A stretch of DNA of 52,128 nucleotides from an uncultured Eubacteriales bacterium (GCA_949299535.1 CASGAQ010000008.1:1-52128), one strand, 5' to 3'; shown: positions 35,204-43,678, numbered from the stretch's first letter. Numbers and translations are program-made. Notes: generated from the letters alone by a model not told the origin.

Positions 35204-35977
35204 CTACATCCCTTTCTTTATTCTTTCCAAAGCATTTTTCTCTATGCGAGACACTTGTGCCTGAGAAATACCTATTTCTTCAGCTATCTCCATCTGTGTT
35301 TTTCCTCTGAAAAAGCGCATATTGATTATCGCGCTTTCTCGCGAACCTAGTTTGCTCATTGCAGTTTGAAGCGCGATATTTTCTATCCAGTGCTCGTCCG
35401 TATTTTCTTCGTCCTTTATTCCGTCCATAACAAAAACGGAATCGGTTCCGTCTGAATAAACGGGATCATATAAGGAAACCGGCTCAATGATGGCTTCCAA
35501 CGCCGCTGTCACATTCTCTTTAGGTACTTTGATTTCGTTCGCTATCTCTTCGTTTGTTGCCTCTCGTCCCAGGCGTTTGGAAAGAACTTCCTTGACTGAA
35601 AGCGCTTGGTAAGCAAGGTCTCTCATGCCGCGGCTTACACGGAGCATATTGTTATCCCTGAGATATCTTCGTATCTCTCCTATTATCATCGGCACTGCAT
35701 AAGTGCTGAATTTAACTCCAACATTGATATCAAAATTATCGATAGCTTTGATGAGTCCTATACACCCGACTTGAAAAATATCATCAGCGCAGTCTTTGCG
35801 ACTGCTGAATCTTTGGATAACGCTCAGAACAAGGCGCAGGTTGCCGTTTATTAGTTTTTCTCTTGATTTTTTATCTCCGTCTGAAGCTTTTTTTAAAAGT
35901 TCTTCTGTTTCTTCGGCGGAAAGCGTTGTCAGTTTTGATGTATTTATTCCGCATATTTCGACTTTATTATAATACAT
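35204..35977 (-). CDS. sigG: RNA polymerase sporulation sigma factor SigG
   Basis: 257 residues. The N-terminus YYNKVEICGINTSKL is the SigG-specific anti-sigma-binding signature. Region 2 is DDIFQVGCIGLIKAIDNFD (about 70-88) and KFSTYAVPMIIGEIRRYLRD, region 3 GREATNEEIANEI, and region 4 QMEIAEEIGISQAQVSRIEK (about 232-251). It directs late forespore genes, among them spoVA, which lies 8 kb away. ATG 35977 has GAGGG five bases upstream; a frame six codons longer lacks a ribosome site. It is monocistronic here; in Bacillus it follows spoIIGA-sigE, which is not in this window. Confidence 0.95.
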   Translation of the reverse strand: MYYNKVEICGINTSKLTTLSAEETEELLKKASDGDKKSREKLINGNLRLVLSVIQRFSSRKDCADDIFQVGCIGLIKAIDNFDINVGVKFSTYAVPMIIGEIRRYLRDNNMLRVSRGMRDLAYQALSVKEVLSKRLGREATNEEIANEIKVPKENVTAALEAIIEPVSLYDPVYSDGTDSVFVMDGIKDEENTDEHWIENIALQTAMSKLGSRESAIINMRFFRGKTQMEIAEEIGISQAQVSRIEKNALERIKKGM

Positions 35978-36011
35978 ATCGTCCCTCTGTGACATTTTTT
36001 GCGTATGGTAA

Positions 36012-36042
36012 AAGTATTGCCGAAAATGTCATTGTTTTATGC
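36012..36042 (-). promoter_or_regulatory. SigF/SigG-type promoter of sigG
   Basis: On the minus strand GCATA (36042-36038), 16 nt, GGCAATACTT (36021-36012). The latter fits the forespore SigF -10 pattern GGNNANANTW at every defined position. Transcription of sigG by SigF is known from Bacillus. Confidence 0.6.
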
Positions 36043-36143
36043 AAAAGAGGTAACGGCTATTTATTTCCAATTTTGTATGAGTCTGTCTTTAATGATTATA
36101 GTTAAAAATCTATAAACATTTTTTTAAATCATTTCAATATTTC

Positions 36144-36172
36144 TTTACAATGTTTTTTATAAGTGATAAAAT
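36144..36172 (+). promoter_or_regulatory. promoter of the two-component operon
   Basis: TTTACA (36144-36149), 17 nt, TAAAAT (36167-36172), leader of about 45 nt. Confidence 0.6.
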
Positions 36173-36221
36173 ATATATAAATAATATATTATTGAGAAAT
36201 TATAGGAAAGGACACAATGAT

Positions 36222-36911
36222 ATGAGCACAAAAGTTTTGATTATTGATGATGATAGCAATATCTGCGAAGCTGTAAAGCTTTATTTGGAAAACGAAACAT
36301 ACGAGGTGCAGACCGCACACGACGGAGAAAACGGCGTAGAGACTTTTAAGTCATATGATCCCGATATCGTTTTGCTCGACATAATGATGCCTAAAAAGGA
36401 CGGTTGGCAGGTCTGCCGCGAAATACGCGAAATTTCAAATAAGCCGATCATAATGCTTACCGCAAAAGGAGATGTTTTTGATAAAGTTCTCGGTCTGGAA
36501 TTAGGCGCCGATGATTTTATGACAAAGCCTTTTGATATGAAAGAACTTTCTGTAAGAATAAAAGCAGTTCTCCGCCGCTGTAATGCTAAGAATGACAAAA
36601 CGGAATCGGAGACCCTGCGTTTTGACAATATGGAGATATCGCTTCAAAAATACGAACTCAAGCTTCGCGGAAAACCTGTGGATATTCCTCCTAAAGAACT
36701 TCAGCTCTTATATTTCCTTGCTTCAAATGAAAATCATGTGTTTACACGCGACCAACTTTTGGACAAGGTATGGGGATTTGACTATCTTGGAGATTCCAGA
36801 ACCGTGGACGTCCATATGAAACGTCTGCGTGAAAAACTTGACGGAGTATCAGATAAATGGAACCTTAAAACGGTTTGGGGCGTCGGTTATAAATTCGAAG
36901 TATTTTCCTGA
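36222..36911 (+). CDS. OmpR/PhoB-family response regulator
   Basis: 229 residues. The receiver domain has the acidic pair in IIDDDSN (about 6-12), the phosphorylation Asp in VLLDIMMPKKDG (about 53), Thr in MLTAKG and Lys in DFMTKPFDMKEL. The C-terminal winged helix carries LTPKEL-like PPKELQLLYFLASN and DQLLDKVWGFDYLGDSRTVD with VDVHMKRLREKL and VWGVGYKF at its end. The start at 36222 follows AGGAAAGGA; 24 codons upstream in frame are open but lie in the promoter. A two-codon ATG-ATA-TGA overlaps the start. It is followed 61 nt later by its histidine kinase. The stimulus is unknown. Confidence 0.93.
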   Translation: MSTKVLIIDDDSNICEAVKLYLENETYEVQTAHDGENGVETFKSYDPDIVLLDIMMPKKDGWQVCREIREISNKPIIMLTAKGDVFDKVLGLELGADDFMTKPFDMKELSVRIKAVLRRCNAKNDKTESETLRFDNMEISLQKYELKLRGKPVDIPPKELQLLYFLASNENHVFTRDQLLDKVWGFDYLGDSRTVDVHMKRLREKLDGVSDKWNLKTVWGVGYKFEVFS

Positions 36912-36972
36912 TCCGATTATCGTTCATAGTAATTTTATAATGTAAAAACGACATCGCAAAGGGGCGCGGAAC

Positions 36973-38475
36973 ATGAAAAGAAGCATTTTTTCAAAATATA
37001 TATCTGCTTTTTTGATAATAGTGTTCATCAGCTTTATGATACTTACCGTGATCGTAAGTTCCATGACCATAAAATCGGCTAATCGTCAGAGAGTCAACGT
37101 CGCGCAGAATACAGCTCTCTATATGTTGGATTTTCTGAAGACCGAGTATAATGCCGCGTCTTCGGAAGTTTCGTACAGCCTTCCGTTTGAATTTTTCGTG
37201 AAGCTGAAGGAAGACCAGTTCTCCAGTACGATAGATATTCTCTCAAAAAACGCTGAAAAAATGACTATAATGATAACCAACGAAAAAGGCGAGATACTGA
37301 TCTGCACGGAAGACCTTTACAGCGGCAGTATATCAGATGAAACCATTGTTTATGATATAGCAAATGCACAGAGTGAACTTCTTTACACGGATATGAACGG
37401 TATGCTTGAAGAAAAATACGGCGTATATATTCTGCCCATGAAATATACGGAAAGCGATTCCGGTTCAGCAGGCGCTCTTATAGTTTGTTTCAGTACTAAT
37501 GACGTAGATACTCTTACGATGAGCACGGTACGCACGATAGTCATTGCGAGCCTTTGGGTTATGATAGCAAGTTTTGTGGCTATATATTTTATAACGGAGA
37601 AGATAGTTTCTCCTCTGCGTGAGATGAGTTATGCAACAAAACAATTTGCTTCCGGAAAATTTGATGTGCGTATCAATGTTGAAGGTGAAGATGAAGTAGC
37701 GGAACTTGCAAATGCTTTCAACACAATGGCGCAATCGCTTGCTGAAAGTGAATATACAAGAAGCAGCTTTCTTGCAAGCGTATCTCATGATCTACGGACT
37801 CCCATGACAACTATATCCGGATTTATAGACGGGATTTTGGACGGCGCTATTCCGCCGGAGAAACATTCGTATTACCTCGGAGTTATAGGACAGGAGGTAC
37901 GTCGACTTTCACGTCTTGTTTCTCAGCTCCTTGACATTTCCAGAATGGAAGCCGGTAATCGCAAATTTGAAAAAACACCATTTGACATATGTGAAATGGC
38001 AAGAGTGATACTTCTGTCTTTTGAGGCGAAAATAGATTCTAAGAAACTTGATGTTGAATTTAATGCGCCAGATGACAAGCTGTATGTTTACTCTGACAAA
38101 GACGCGATAAATCAAGTGGTCTACAATATTTGCGATAACGCCGTCAAATTCTCCAATGAACGCGGAAAATACAGAATAACTATATCCGACGAGGGAAGTT
38201 TGGTGCGTTTGAGCGTTTATAACGAGGGAATAGGTATTTCTGCGGAAGATCTGCCGCATATCTTCGATCGTTTTTATAAGAGCGATAAGAGCCGTGGTAT
38301 GGACAAGACCGGCGTAGGGCTTGGATTGTATATTTGCAGTACCATAATGGATCATTTGGGAGAGAAAATATACGTCGAAAGCGAATACGGAAAATATTGC
38401 TGTTTTATTATTGAGATTACAAAATACAAAGGTAAATTGCCCGTGGCATCTGAAGATACGGAAAAAGATAAATAA
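36973..38475 (+). CDS. membrane sensor histidine kinase
   Basis: 500 residues. TM1 about 9-31, an extracellular sensor of about 140 residues with no motif I recognise, TM2 about 180-203, HAMP (about 204-256, ending in ANAFNTMAQSL), HisKA with the phospho-His in FLASVSHDLRTPMTTISG (about residue 270), and HATPase_c with N-box INQVVYNICDNAVKFSN, then GIGISAEDLPHIFDRFYKSD and GVGLGLYIC. Forms a pair with the preceding regulator. The general layout is that of WalK/PhoR-type kinases; the PAS domain of WalK is missing, so the signal cannot be guessed. Confidence 0.93.
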   Translation: MKRSIFSKYISAFLIIVFISFMILTVIVSSMTIKSANRQRVNVAQNTALYMLDFLKTEYNAASSEVSYSLPFEFFVKLKEDQFSSTIDILSKNAEKMTIMITNEKGEILICTEDLYSGSISDETIVYDIANAQSELLYTDMNGMLEEKYGVYILPMKYTESDSGSAGALIVCFSTNDVDTLTMSTVRTIVIASLWVMIASFVAIYFITEKIVSPLREMSYATKQFASGKFDVRINVEGEDEVAELANAFNTMAQSLAESEYTRSSFLASVSHDLRTPMTTISGFIDGILDGAIPPEKHSYYLGVIGQEVRRLSRLVSQLLDISRMEAGNRKFEKTPFDICEMARVILLSFEAKIDSKKLDVEFNAPDDKLYVYSDKDAINQVVYNICDNAVKFSNERGKYRITISDEGSLVRLSVYNEGIGISAEDLPHIFDRFYKSDKSRGMDKTGVGLGLYICSTIMDHLGEKIYVESEYGKYCCFIIEITKYKGKLPVASEDTEKDK

Positions 38476-38476
38476 A

Positions 38477-38508
38477 GCGTTTTCCGTCTTTTAAAAGGCG
38501 GAAAACGC
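38477..38508 (+). terminator. palindromic terminator-like hairpin after the histidine kinase
   Basis: GCGTTTTCCGTCTTTT and AAAAGGCGGAAAACGC form one 32-bp dyad with a single G-U pair. No T-run follows, so the termination strength is uncertain. Further down, TTTCGACA/TGTCGAAA (about 38580-38625) can form another stem before rpe. Confidence 0.5.
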
Positions 38509-38665
38509 AATAATATATTAAGTCGAATCGTTATGCGACAATATCCACGTCCCGATGATTTTAACTTCGGCGCATACCTTTTCGACAGAATTTTCACATA
38601 CTTATTCTATGTCGAAACCGGCATACGTTGACCGAAAAATTTTTCATTCAAAGGAGTAATATTTA

Positions 38666-39331
38666 ATGATAAAGATATCGCCTTCTATTTTATCCTGCGA
38701 TTTTGCGCGCATGGGAGAGGAAATTGCCAGAGTTGACAAATTTGCAGATTATCTTCATGTAGATGTTATGGACGGACTTTTCGTACCGAATATATCTTTC
38801 GGTATGCCCGTTATAAAATCGATAAGGAAGACCACAGATATGATTTTTGACGTTCATCTTATGATAGACCGTCCGGAAAGGTATATAGATGAATTTGCAA
38901 AGCTTGGTTCGGATATAATAACCATACATTATGAAAGTACGGATGATCCCGCCAAGGTTCTTAAAATGATCAGAGCGGCAGGAAAAAAAGCCGGTATTTC
39001 CATAAAGCCGAGAACAGATGTATCTGTTCTTGCCCCATTGCTTCCTCTTTGCGATCTTGTGCTTATTATGACTGTTGAACCGGGATTCGGCGGACAGAAG
39101 TTCATACATGATATGATGGATAAGGTCAGCGCGGTAAGATCAATAATCAAAAAAGAAAACTATAATATTGAGGTAGAGGTTGATGGCGGTATAAATGCCG
39201 AAACAGCGGCTATTGCTGCAAAAGCAGGAGCTAATGTTCTTGTGGCAGGTTCATCTGTCTTTTCTTCAAAAAATGCAGAAAAAGCTATATCAGATATGAG
39301 AAAAGCTGCTGAACAGTCTTACATTTCATAA
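38666..39331 (+). CDS. rpe: ribulose-phosphate 3-epimerase
   Basis: 221 residues, a TIM barrel of the pentose phosphate pathway interconverting ribulose-5-P and xylulose-5-P. Signatures: SPSILSCDFARMGEEI (5-20), the metal/catalytic LHVDVMDGLFVPNISFG (about 31-47), FDVHLMI (about 65), VLIMTVEPGFGGQKF (about 132-146), and VDGGINAETA (about 173). AAAGGAG precedes the ATG. It stands alone, with a long dyad downstream. Confidence 0.95.
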   Translation: MIKISPSILSCDFARMGEEIARVDKFADYLHVDVMDGLFVPNISFGMPVIKSIRKTTDMIFDVHLMIDRPERYIDEFAKLGSDIITIHYESTDDPAKVLKMIRAAGKKAGISIKPRTDVSVLAPLLPLCDLVLIMTVEPGFGGQKFIHDMMDKVSAVRSIIKKENYNIEVEVDGGINAETAAIAAKAGANVLVAGSSVFSSKNAEKAISDMRKAAEQSYIS

Positions 39332-39341
39332 CAAATAAATT

Positions 39342-39386
39342 TGAACTGCCCTATTTTGTGACACCTATACAGAATAGGGCAGTTCA
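39342..39386. terminator. bidirectional terminator between rpe and murE
   Basis: TGAACTGCCCTATT pairs perfectly with AATAGGGCAGTTCA around 17 nt, between convergent genes. T-tracts on both sides are weak. Confidence 0.6.
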
Positions 39387-39415
39387 TGATTTTAATATTT
39401 GATTTTGCGATTTTA

Positions 39416-40927
39416 TCATGTAATCGTCGTGTGCTCATGTTCCGAAATGTATTGAGCTGTATTTCGTATAGTTTCTTTTTCCGAGAAAAATATTTTTTTG
39501 CCGTTGATAAGTTGATAATCTTCGTGTCCTTTTCCCGCGAAAAGTATAAAATCACCGCTTTCTGCCATTTCGAGTGCACATCTTATTGCCTCGGCTCTGT
39601 CCGGTATTTTAAAACATTTTTCAGGAGATATATGTTCCGCTATATCTTCGATTATCTCTGAAACAGGCTCGTTGTCCGGATTGTCCCCGGTTATTATACA
39701 AACATCTGCAAGCACTTCTGCGGCAAGCGCCATTTCCCGCCTTCGCATTTTCGTTCGGCCTCCTACCGAACCGAAAACACAAATGATACGGCAAGGCTCA
39801 TATTGTCGTATTGTTTCCAAAACGTGCATGAGGCTTTTTCCGTTGTGTGCATAATCTATAATACATGTTACTTCCGTAAGCGATGTTGGCACTATTTCAA
39901 ATCTTCCCTTGATACTAACCGTCTTGAGGGCATATGCGGAATCAAAAACTCCTATGCCGAAATATTTGCATACCGATATTGCGGCGAGAGCATTGTATAC
40001 CGAAAATTTACCCGGAACGGGAAGTGTGACACACGTTGGTCTGTCTCGGCAAATACAGTCGAATGATATGCCGAAAAGATTTCCTGCCTTGAAATTTTCT
40101 ATATTTTCGGCAGTTATATACGCAGGCTTATTAATTCCGTATTTGCGTATTTCGCATGATGTATGTGATGAAAATTCATCGGCATATAGATCATCAGCAT
40201 TTATAAACGCATATTTTGTATGAGAAAGTATCTCTTTTTTGCATGATTTATAATGCTCAAAATTCGGGTGTTCCGACGGTCCAATATGATCTTCGTAAAT
40301 GTTTGTCACAACTGCGGCGTCGAATTCAATGCCGTATACCCGTTTCAAATATATCGCTTGAGAGGAAACTTCCATTACGACATATTCTATTCCCAATTCT
40401 GACATCTCTGAAAAATTTTTATATAAGATATAGCTTTCGGGGGTGGAATTTTCGGTTTGAGTCGTTTTTCCGGCAAATTTTATACCTATTGTTCCTATAA
40501 CCGCTATCTGTCTGTTTACTGAAGAAAATATATGATATATCATTTCACAAACAGAGGATTTGCCTTTGGTACCGGTCACGCCGATTATCTTGAGCTTTTT
40601 TTCAGGATGTCCGAAAAAATTTGCAGACATAAGCGCAAGCGATATACGGGAATCCTCTACGACAATTTGAACAGCATCGTCGGCAAGTGGCAAAACTCTT
40701 TCACATACGAATATACGCACTCCTTTTTCGTATGCGCTGACTGCAAAATTATGCCCGTCTGCTTTTGAGCCTGTTATGCAGAAAAATACAGTATTTTCAC
40801 GCGCTTCTGCGGAATTATATATTATATTTTCGACAGGAAGTTCAAGAACTTGGCTTTGAGAGTATATATCTCGATTGTAAGAAAGAGAATATTCTGTTTT
40901 TTCGATAACGGTGATAAGTGTTTTCAT
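39416..40927 (-). CDS. murE: MurE-type UDP-MurNAc-tripeptide synthetase with unusual substrate motif
   Basis: 503 residues, a Mur ligase adding the third amino acid to UDP-MurNAc-L-Ala-D-Glu. N-terminal UDP-binding part (NSAEARENTVFFCITG), ATP-binding GVTGTKGKSSVCEMI (about 115-129), EVSSQAIYLKRV, and the C-terminal domain. Enzymes for meso-diaminopimelate carry DNPR at the substrate site; here it is GDNPDNEPV (about 411-419), closer to the DNPA of L-lysine enzymes and lacking the Arg that binds the second carboxylate. It ends a three-gene operon, two bases after the racemase, which supports a lysine-type or otherwise non-DAP wall. A second MurE may exist elsewhere. Confidence 0.85.
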   Translation of the reverse strand: MKTLITVIEKTEYSLSYNRDIYSQSQVLELPVENIIYNSAEARENTVFFCITGSKADGHNFAVSAYEKGVRIFVCERVLPLADDAVQIVVEDSRISLALMSANFFGHPEKKLKIIGVTGTKGKSSVCEMIYHIFSSVNRQIAVIGTIGIKFAGKTTQTENSTPESYILYKNFSEMSELGIEYVVMEVSSQAIYLKRVYGIEFDAAVVTNIYEDHIGPSEHPNFEHYKSCKKEILSHTKYAFINADDLYADEFSSHTSCEIRKYGINKPAYITAENIENFKAGNLFGISFDCICRDRPTCVTLPVPGKFSVYNALAAISVCKYFGIGVFDSAYALKTVSIKGRFEIVPTSLTEVTCIIDYAHNGKSLMHVLETIRQYEPCRIICVFGSVGGRTKMRRREMALAAEVLADVCIITGDNPDNEPVSEIIEDIAEHISPEKCFKIPDRAEAIRCALEMAESGDFILFAGKGHEDYQLINGKKIFFSEKETIRNTAQYISEHEHTTIT

Positions 40928-40929
40928 TA

Positions 40930-41670
40930 TTACTTCCCGGATTTGTTATTTATGTATTTTTTTGCGCGGTCGCTCAATTCATATCCGCACATTTCAACGC
41001 TTTCAGCGGCGAGTATTCCGAGAGAATCCGTTAAATTGTAATCTGCATATTTTGGATTTTCATATATCTGAGAAAGTTCTGTGCAGCCGAGAACGACTGT
41101 ATCACATTTCCTGTTGCAAAACTCGGACAATATACTCAAAAACGGCTCCTCAGGTACAGAAAACGATTTTTTAAGGCAATCATATATTAAATGATTTAAA
41201 AGGAATTGCTTATCTTTCGTAAGTGTTTCAAAGCAGATATCGTGTTTTCGGCAGGCGTTTTGATAAATTCCGGCGGATATCGCGCCGTCTGTTGCCAAGA
41301 TACCAATTTTTTTTGCACCTTTATCCGAGACATATTCAACCGTTTTATCTACCATGCTTATTATCGGAACTTTACTTATTTTTTGCAGATCATCATAAAA
41401 ATATTCCGCAGTATTACATGGAACTGCTATAACTCCGACGCCGGAATATGCGAGTTTTGAAATTTCAGCTTTCATTTTAAAAAAAGGGTTATCAAAACTC
41501 TTTCCCGTTATAAAGGCCGTTCTGTCCGGTGTTGAAGGGGCGCTGTGAATTATTATTTCGATATGCTCCTGATCACAGTTTGCTTTTGTAAATTCAGTGA
41601 CGAGCGAATAAAAACGTGCGCTGGCGGCGGGACCAAGCCCGCCGAGCACGCCGAGTGAAGTTCTTTTCAT
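40930..41670 (-). CDS. aspartate/glutamate racemase family protein
   Basis: 246 residues, cofactor-independent. N-terminus SLGVLGGLGPAASARFYSLV. The two catalytic Cys are present: VPCNTAEYFYDDL (about 85) and VVLGCTELSQIY (about 197). This arrangement is that of aspartate racemases rather than MurI, which carries different flanks. Eight bases after the ATP-grasp gene and two before murE, so co-translated. It most likely makes the D-Asp that the upstream ligase uses. Confidence 0.85.
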   Translation of the reverse strand: MKRTSLGVLGGLGPAASARFYSLVTEFTKANCDQEHIEIIIHSAPSTPDRTAFITGKSFDNPFFKMKAEISKLAYSGVGVIAVPCNTAEYFYDDLQKISKVPIISMVDKTVEYVSDKGAKKIGILATDGAISAGIYQNACRKHDICFETLTKDKQFLLNHLIYDCLKKSFSVPEEPFLSILSEFCNRKCDTVVLGCTELSQIYENPKYADYNLTDSLGILAAESVEMCGYELSDRAKKYINNKSGK

Positions 41671-41678
41671 TCAGGCAC

Positions 41679-42893
41679 CTACTTGTAGATTCTGTATTTT
41701 TTGAAATATCGAATATTGTGGATATATACAAAGCAAGAACGCAAAAAATTAAACCGCATATCGTGTGGATAAAAAAGTGTAGATATTGATTTTCCGTGTG
41801 AAACAAGTTTTTTTACTTTTTGCTCCGTATTTTTATCCGAGATATATCTATATATGATTTTTTTGGGAACGTTATGCCAAAAAAACTCTTCGCGGCAGAT
41901 ATTTTTATCTTCTTTAAAAGCGGAATGCTTGTCGTTTACGACAAGACGTGCGATATTTTCTCCCGAAGCAGTGACATAATAATTGCTTCTGCCTTGACGA
42001 AGATTTATTTCAAAAATTTTGAACGTTCCGTCACGCTCGTCAAGTTTTATATCAAAGTTAGAAAATCCTTTATATCCTACATCTTCAAGAAAAGAGCTGA
42101 GTTGCTTCATTATATCTTCGTGATATTCGGTCAGTATTGCTACATGATTGCCAAGTCCTTTAGGAGTATGTTCTCCCAATAGAACGTGGCCCATGCACAT
42201 CATGCGAACTTTAGCGTTTTTATCTGAATAACATGTCAAAACATACATGTTTTCCTCACCGCCGGGAATATGTTCCTGCAATATGAGCGTATTTCCGTAT
42301 CCGGAAGAATATATATCCGAAATGATTTCGCTTGCTTCATTTTTTGTTTCGGCAAGGTAGACTTTTTTCATACCGTCAAATGGATTGTGCCAATAATCGA
42401 TGGAACTTGAGGGTTTTACAATTATAGGATATGAAAAACCGAGTGCTTTTTCTGAAAGTTCTGCAAAAGGCGTCTGAAGAGAAAAAATTTTCGTTTTGGG
42501 GTATGGCAGGGAGTATTTATCGCACATATCATAAAACGCTTCTTTTGATATAAGTTTTTCGGCAAGTTCGGGAGAAGGGCATGAAAAGAAATAATACTTG
42601 GCAAGTTTGGAAGTGTTTTTTATAATTGCTTCTTGATATTCGTCCGTACAGCCTAAAAGATAAAGTTCCTCGTCGGAGTGATCGCTTGCAAAATTCAAAA
42701 GAGTTTCAAGAAGCACATCGTCTGATGCAAGATCATCGACTTTTTGAAAGATGATTATTTTACTGTATTCTGTTTCTCCTATTGCATATTTTCCGAAAGC
42801 ATACGATTTGACGCCGTATGCTTCGTGAAATGCCCGCGCCACGCTGTAACAATTAAGATCCGCACCGAGCAATACCGGAGTTATCATTTTCAT
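41679..42893 (-). CDS. ATP-grasp ligase resembling D-aspartate ligase (Asl)
   Basis: 404 residues. N-terminus TPVLLGADLNCYSVARAFHE with a following YGVKSYAFG, the pattern of the Enterococcus D-aspartate ligase family. ATP-grasp: PIIVKPSSSIDY (about 172), LILQEHIPGGEENMY (about 224), and the metal-binding FKIFEINLRQGRSN (about 306). The family couples the beta-carboxyl of D-Asp to the lysine side chain of the UDP-MurNAc peptide. The start at 42893 follows AAAGGA; 21 more upstream codons are open but have no ribosome site. It heads the operon with racemase and MurE. Function is inferred from family plus context. Confidence 0.78.
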   Translation of the reverse strand: MKMITPVLLGADLNCYSVARAFHEAYGVKSYAFGKYAIGETEYSKIIIFQKVDDLASDDVLLETLLNFASDHSDEELYLLGCTDEYQEAIIKNTSKLAKYYFFSCPSPELAEKLISKEAFYDMCDKYSLPYPKTKIFSLQTPFAELSEKALGFSYPIIVKPSSSIDYWHNPFDGMKKVYLAETKNEASEIISDIYSSGYGNTLILQEHIPGGEENMYVLTCYSDKNAKVRMMCMGHVLLGEHTPKGLGNHVAILTEYHEDIMKQLSSFLEDVGYKGFSNFDIKLDERDGTFKIFEINLRQGRSNYYVTASGENIARLVVNDKHSAFKEDKNICREEFFWHNVPKKIIYRYISDKNTEQKVKKLVSHGKSISTLFYPHDMRFNFLRSCFVYIHNIRYFKKYRIYK

Positions 42894-42984
42894 ACAAAAC
42901 ATTCCTTTCGATATTTTTGTATTTAGTATGCCGTAAAACATCGGATTTAATGACACATATTATGAAATAAGGAGCAAATTTTCC

Positions 42985-43275
42985 GTGAAATATTATCAAA
43001 GATTACGGGATCTGAGTGAAGACCGAGATTTATCTCAGGCAGAGTTGGTTAAATGTATCAATACAACTCAATCTTACTATGATCAGTATGAGAATGGTCA
43101 TCGCGCCATGCCCTTTGACCGAGTAATTCTTATTGCTGGATTTTACAATGTTTCCATCGATTATATTGCAGGACTATCGATGTTCCCGGAACGATGGACG
43201 GAAAACCGTACTCTCTTTCCAAAAGAGATGATCTTTATAATAAATAATAAAGACCGATATGTGCAAAAAATTTAG
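42985..43275 (+). CDS. small XRE-family DNA-binding protein
   Basis: 96 residues. Residues 1-63 form a Cro/CI-type helix-turn-helix: LRDLSEDRDLSQAELVKCIN, TTQSYYDQYENGHRAMPFDR and AGFYNVSIDYIAGLS. The last 30 residues are not typical of the family. It starts with GTG (42985) behind AAGGAG. It diverges from the D-Asp ligase operon with 91 nt between starts, so it could autoregulate and control that operon. That is inference from position. Confidence 0.8.
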   Translation: MKYYQRLRDLSEDRDLSQAELVKCINTTQSYYDQYENGHRAMPFDRVILIAGFYNVSIDYIAGLSMFPERWTENRTLFPKEMIFIINNKDRYVQKI

Positions 43276-43361
43276 TGGTGAGTACGCAAAGATCCATATC
43301 AATAAAATATTTGATTTAATGACATATATAAAAAATCAAAGAAATTTTTTGAAATAAAAGC

Positions 43362-43389
43362 AAAAACACCCCATATAGGGGTGTTTTTT
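43362..43389. terminator. bidirectional terminator between XRE gene and ferredoxin
   Basis: AAAAACACCCC, ATATA, GGGGTGTTTTTT: perfect stem between convergent genes with A- and T-runs on both sides. Confidence 0.85.
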
Positions 43390-43401
43390 ATTGTGTAATT
43401 A

Positions 43402-43575
43402 TTACGCTTCAGCGGGGGCACCGACAGGGCATGTGCTTTCGCAAGCGCCGCAACTCAAACATGTGTCTGCGTCGATTTCATATTTTCCGTCGTTTTCGGA
43501 AATTGCACCGACAGGGCAAGCCTCTGCACAAGCGCCGCAACCAATGCATTTTTCTTTGTCAATTTTGTATGCCAT
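43402..43575 (-). CDS. 2[4Fe-4S] ferredoxin
   Basis: 57 residues, a clostridial electron carrier. Two CxxCxxC...CP motifs: [16 protein letters not shown] (about 10-25) and [16 protein letters not shown] (about 39-54), eight Cys for two [4Fe-4S] clusters. GGAG precedes ATG 43575 by seven bases. It is preceded by a 69-nt leader that can form a pseudoknot, described separately. The antisense frame over it is an artefact of the repeated motif. Confidence 0.95.
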   Translation of the reverse strand: MAYKIDKEKCIGCGACAEACPVGAISENDGKYEIDADTCLSCGACESTCPVGAPAEA

Positions 43576-43582
43576 AATAGAA

Positions 43583-43639
43583 CTCCATTCTCGGCGGCAC
43601 TAAGATATATTCTGGGGTATTCAGCCGCCGGTGAATACC
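43583..43639 (-). promoter_or_regulatory. H-type pseudoknot leader of the ferredoxin mRNA
   Basis: mRNA sense: GGTATTCA (43639-43632), loop CCGGCGGC (43631-43624), TGAATACC (43623-43616), 17-nt linker, GCCGCCG (43598-43592), five bases, GGAG (43586-43583). The seven loop bases CGGCGGC pair perfectly with GCCGCCG, giving an H-type pseudoknot with loop lengths of 1, 0 and 17 nt that are sterically normal. The second stem ends just before the ribosome site. I know no riboswitch class with this sequence. Confidence 0.55.
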
Positions 43640-43650
43640 TTTACAAAACC

Positions 43651-43678
43651 ATTTTATCATATTTTTAAAAAAAGTCAA
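43651..43678 (-). promoter_or_regulatory. promoter of the ferredoxin gene
   Basis: On the minus strand TTGACT (43678-43673), 16 nt, TAAAAT (43656-43651). Predicted start near 43644, five bases before the leader hairpin. Confidence 0.6.

Noticed and set aside
43391..43603. 70-codon frame on the plus strand
   Set aside because: Reverse complement of the ferredoxin; the repeated Cys motif gives a repetitive Ala/Pro product.
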